This document shows, piece by piece, positions 61,440 to 64,000 of a stretch of 64,000 nt of DNA (positions within the stretch are counted from its first letter, which is position 1; each line of letters opens with the position of its first letter). Origin of the DNA: Solea solea (lineage: Eukaryota; Chordata; Actinopteri; Pleuronectiformes; Soleidae); NCBI RefSeq assembly GCF_958295425.1, contig NC_081154.1, positions 9,171,341 through 9,235,340 of the forward strand, written 5' to 3'. A program made the translations under genes and the position numbers. Under the pieces are notes generated by a model that ran no database searches, had not been told where the DNA came from, and saw only the letters and a program-made list of their open reading frames with translations.

Positions 61440-62306
61440 ATTACGATGTTCATTTTTCACCACATCTAACACTGGAATGAACCACATTTATTTGGCCATT
61501 ATTGAGCATTGAAGTATTATAGTAAGGGCACTTACTCAAACAGAGACATTTATAAATCATAATTAACAAATAAAGAGATAACGTGATACAATACACAGAA
61601 TAGACTAAGGACAATGACAATGAATTTACACACAATTTCCATTTATTCCATTTTTAACATTATACACGACCTGAAATGGTGGTAACTGGATCATGTACGG
61701 TTGAGCCTGAATTTGAGGTGAAAACCCACGCACACACGGGGGAGAACATGGAAACTCCATGCAGGAGTATCCTTCCTTTTTCATCTAAGACTAAATAAAG
61801 CTGTAAAGTAATAATGACTCCACATGTTTTGAACCAATTTTGTGGTAGTAAGTAATAAGTCATCACATAAATGCACTTTACTGTGTTTGGAAGTACAATG
61901 TTAAATAAATGCATACAGTTTTAAATGAACATATAATAAATGTACTTTATTACAGCCCTAAAGATACTTAAATGTTTCCAAACACTGCAATAATATACAT
62001 TTAATACTAACAACCATCACATTACCATAGCTTTGTGCAGTGCACATGTAACTAGTAACATTTTACTCAGGTTAATAAATAAAAGTAGGGCTGTAAGCAG
62101 CACTGAATGGGCCCCCACATCCCACAATGAGAAGGGCCACCGATAATGTGTTAGGTCAGAGTAAAGCAAATGTGGACCACACTCTGACAGCTTCATGTAA
62201 ATTAAACAATGCTTGTTACTGAAGGCGTAACATCGAAGCCTGCTGCATGACGCTCCTGCAAACATACATTTGTTTACAGTCATAGTTGGAAGGAAGGTGA
62301 GGGTGG

Positions 62307-62339
<33 letters not shown>

Positions 62340-63420
62340 GCCGAGTGGCTAGTGGGAACACAAAATGTGTTGCTAATTAGAATTCCTTCAAAAATTTATT
62401 TGCCCGAAAATGACTTTTCATTCACGGCAGGACCGTCATAAATGTGCTCAAAAAAGTGAGTGAAAGAAAATAAAAATAAAAGAATAATGGATACAATCAT
62501 TATCCACATTTAAATAGATGTATTTTCATCCTCCCACAACTAAACATTTGACAAACAACAATGCTACAGACTGGGAAAACAGTTGCACGGAGAATTTTAG
62601 ATTTGTTTTTTCAAGACTAAAATCATTAACTTTCTCGAGCAGTGGCCTTTAGCCCGATTAGCGGTGATGACACAGATCTACTGACGTCATACGACCGACT
62701 GCCTGTCTGTGTGTCAGTCGGTGCACACGAGGCCAGCGGCACGAGCTGAACATTCAATATTTGTCAGTTTGAGTTGTTGCGACTGACGAATTTGACGAGT
62801 TCTCCAAATGGTTCATATGTCGCTGAATGTGTTTGTCTCCACTGTCCTACACGGATACGCTGTTTCTCTTGACTATGTACAGTGTCTATGGTGGAAATGA
62901 CAATAAAAACCCACTTGACTTCACTTGATTATGTTCATGGGAACTCAAAGCAAGCTTTTTGGTAAACACGTTGGTTAAATAGAGGGTTTTTTCCCTAAAC
63001 TAACACAGCCAGTTCCAATCGGCGATATCCAAGCACTTATCTAATGAATGTATACATCACTGTAATAACTCTATCACTATAACTGACTTAGTGAGTCACT
63101 AACTAACTAACTAATAAATACCATTTGTCAATCTCTAAATTGCTGATCCTGCAGTAAAAGTAGGACATGTGAGCGTCACCACATTTTGGCAACAATGCAA
63201 ATACCCTCGACACTAAACTAAAAAAAGAAACAAACAACAATTGTCTGTCTTTTTCAAGATGCATACTGTGTTCCAAGAAATGCAGAGACGTTCCACTGCT
63301 TCTGTTGTCTATGTAAAAGCATGAATTATCAGTATCGGGTCCAATGCTGCTCTCATGCCCTTATATTTGTATTTGTAACACTACTATGAAGCTGCTGCAC
63401 CTGTTACCACATCAAGTGAG
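61440..63420. other. Spacer with simple repeat and retroposon tail
   Basis: A TGTC tetranucleotide repeat lies at 62308-62341. At about 62640-62935 the end ATGACAATAAAAACCCACTT followed by GACTTCACTTGA resembles the 3' tail of a fish retroposon. No gene is recognised; the longest minus-strand frame crosses the tetranucleotide repeat. Confidence 0.45.
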
Positions 63421-63424
63421 GTGA

Positions 63425-63596
63425 GGTAATGCAGTGATATTCTTGATTACCCTTCCCTACTCCCTCAGTGGAAAGGGAACTTGGCTTGTAACCGGTTTAA
63501 GTCCCCACCAGGTCAAAGGGCTGGGGTACCAGACATTGAGGATGGGTTGAGTGCAGAGAAAGAATTTCCCTAAGGCATTAATAAAATATAAGGAAA
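63425..63596 (+). mobile_element. Diverged tRNA-derived SINE
   Basis: A B-box-like GGTTTAAGTCC (63494-63504) is preceded by a degenerate A box region (CTCAGTGG, about 63464-63471), and the 3' end GAATTTCCCTAAGGCATTAA then TAAAATATA matches the common ending of fish tRNA-SINEs (..ATTTCCC..GGATTAATAAAGT). Confidence 0.6.
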
Positions 63597-63735
63597 ACTG
63601 ATTTGACTGTTTGGACTCTGCTTCTGATGAGGGAACAAAAAGAGTCAGTGGAGAAAACAGACGGACACAGACGTGTAGTTTAAACTCATTGTTTATTTTT
63701 CTGCTTAAATAATGACTTGGATCATCCAGTGTAAG

Positions 63736-63798
63736 CTATGTTGTCTCGTCATACTTGTCGGTACCAGATTTATCATCAACAATGTAGTCGTGGGGAAG
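63736..63798 (-). CDS. Probable terminal coding exon of an unidentified minus-strand gene
   Basis: On the minus strand a long pyrimidine tract (TTTCTTTTTTTTCATACAAAG) is simplified here as a strong acceptor at 63799-63800. It is followed by an open reading LPHDYIVDDKSGTDKYDETT, a TAG stop (63736-63738) and AATAAA 39 bp further on (63692-63697). This arrangement is that of a last exon. The acidic, hydrophilic tail looks like a cytoplasmic C-terminus, but I do not recognise the protein. The other frames read less like protein. The rest of the gene would lie beyond the right edge. Confidence 0.4.
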   Translation of the reverse strand, partial: LPHDYIVDDKSGTDKYDETT

Positions 63799-64000
63799 CT
63801 TTGTATGAAAAAAAAGAAAAAAGCAAAGAAGAAGAAGAAAAGGACTGACATCATGAGAACAGAAAACCCGAGTTTCAACGTGTGATCAATACTGTTTGAT
63901 TCTCATGATTTTTAGTTGTTAGCACAAGGGTACCAGTCTTAAAATGAGAACCTCTGTTCTAATGTGAATATAACCAATTCAATTAAATAAAGATAAAAAC

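Noticed and set aside
62017..62361. 114-codon minus-strand frame near the right end
   Set aside because: Its start crosses the TGTC tetranucleotide repeat (RQTDRQTDRQTD) and the rest has no family features.

Overview
This is a window of nuclear DNA from a teleost fish. The genes are split by GT-AG introns, the spacer DNA is rich in fish-type mobile elements (LINE 3' ends, tRNA-derived SINEs, TTAA-flanked DNA elements, foldback MITEs) and microsatellites, and the genes match the human 17q21.31 block holding PSME3, G6PC1, NBR1, TMEM106A, ARL4D and DUSP3. All gene names rest on reading the translated sequence against remembered protein families; no search was run.

Layout: 1-6445 is intron of a minus-strand dusp3, of which only coding exon 1 (6446-6639) lies in the window. 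About 20 kb follow (6.7-26.6 kb) with no recognisable gene: LINE relics, an unusual two-way hairpin near 8.1 kb, a 1.4-kb TTAA-flanked DNA transposon with a THAP-like fragment (20074-21479), a second TTAA-flanked MITE beside it, and a third MITE-like element. Then come arl4d (single coding exon, minus, 27226-27831), tmem106a (7 coding exons, minus, 30133-34268) and nbr1 (22 coding exons, minus, 38207-48510). A 660-bp self-complementary AT-rich array separates nbr1 from psme3 (10 coding exons, plus, 50166-53604). Next are two complete glucose-6-phosphatase genes arranged head to head (56263-58384 minus and 59218-60984 plus) around an 833-bp shared promoter interval. The right edge holds a likely last exon of an unidentified minus-strand gene.

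The genes do not form one pathway. nbr1 is a selective-autophagy receptor, tmem106a a lysosome/late-endosome type membrane protein, psme3 the nuclear PA28-gamma proteasome activator, arl4d a small GTPase, dusp3 a dual-specificity phosphatase, and the g6pc pair does the last step of glucose production in the ER. They are neighbours by ancestry of the block. I reconstructed all multi-exon genes by hand; the exon phases close perfectly in every case (tmem106a 245 aa, nbr1 1053 aa with one proposed GC-AG intron, psme3 256 aa, g6pc copies 350 and 360 aa).

I found no clearly new biological system. The most interesting points are the divergent g6pc pair with a patch of near-identity in exon 5 (gene conversion), the THAP-bearing TTAA transposon with a large internal hairpin, the GC-AG intron with a MITE next to its donor in nbr1, a retroposon with clear target duplication just upstream of the arl4d promoter, and several foldback repeats.
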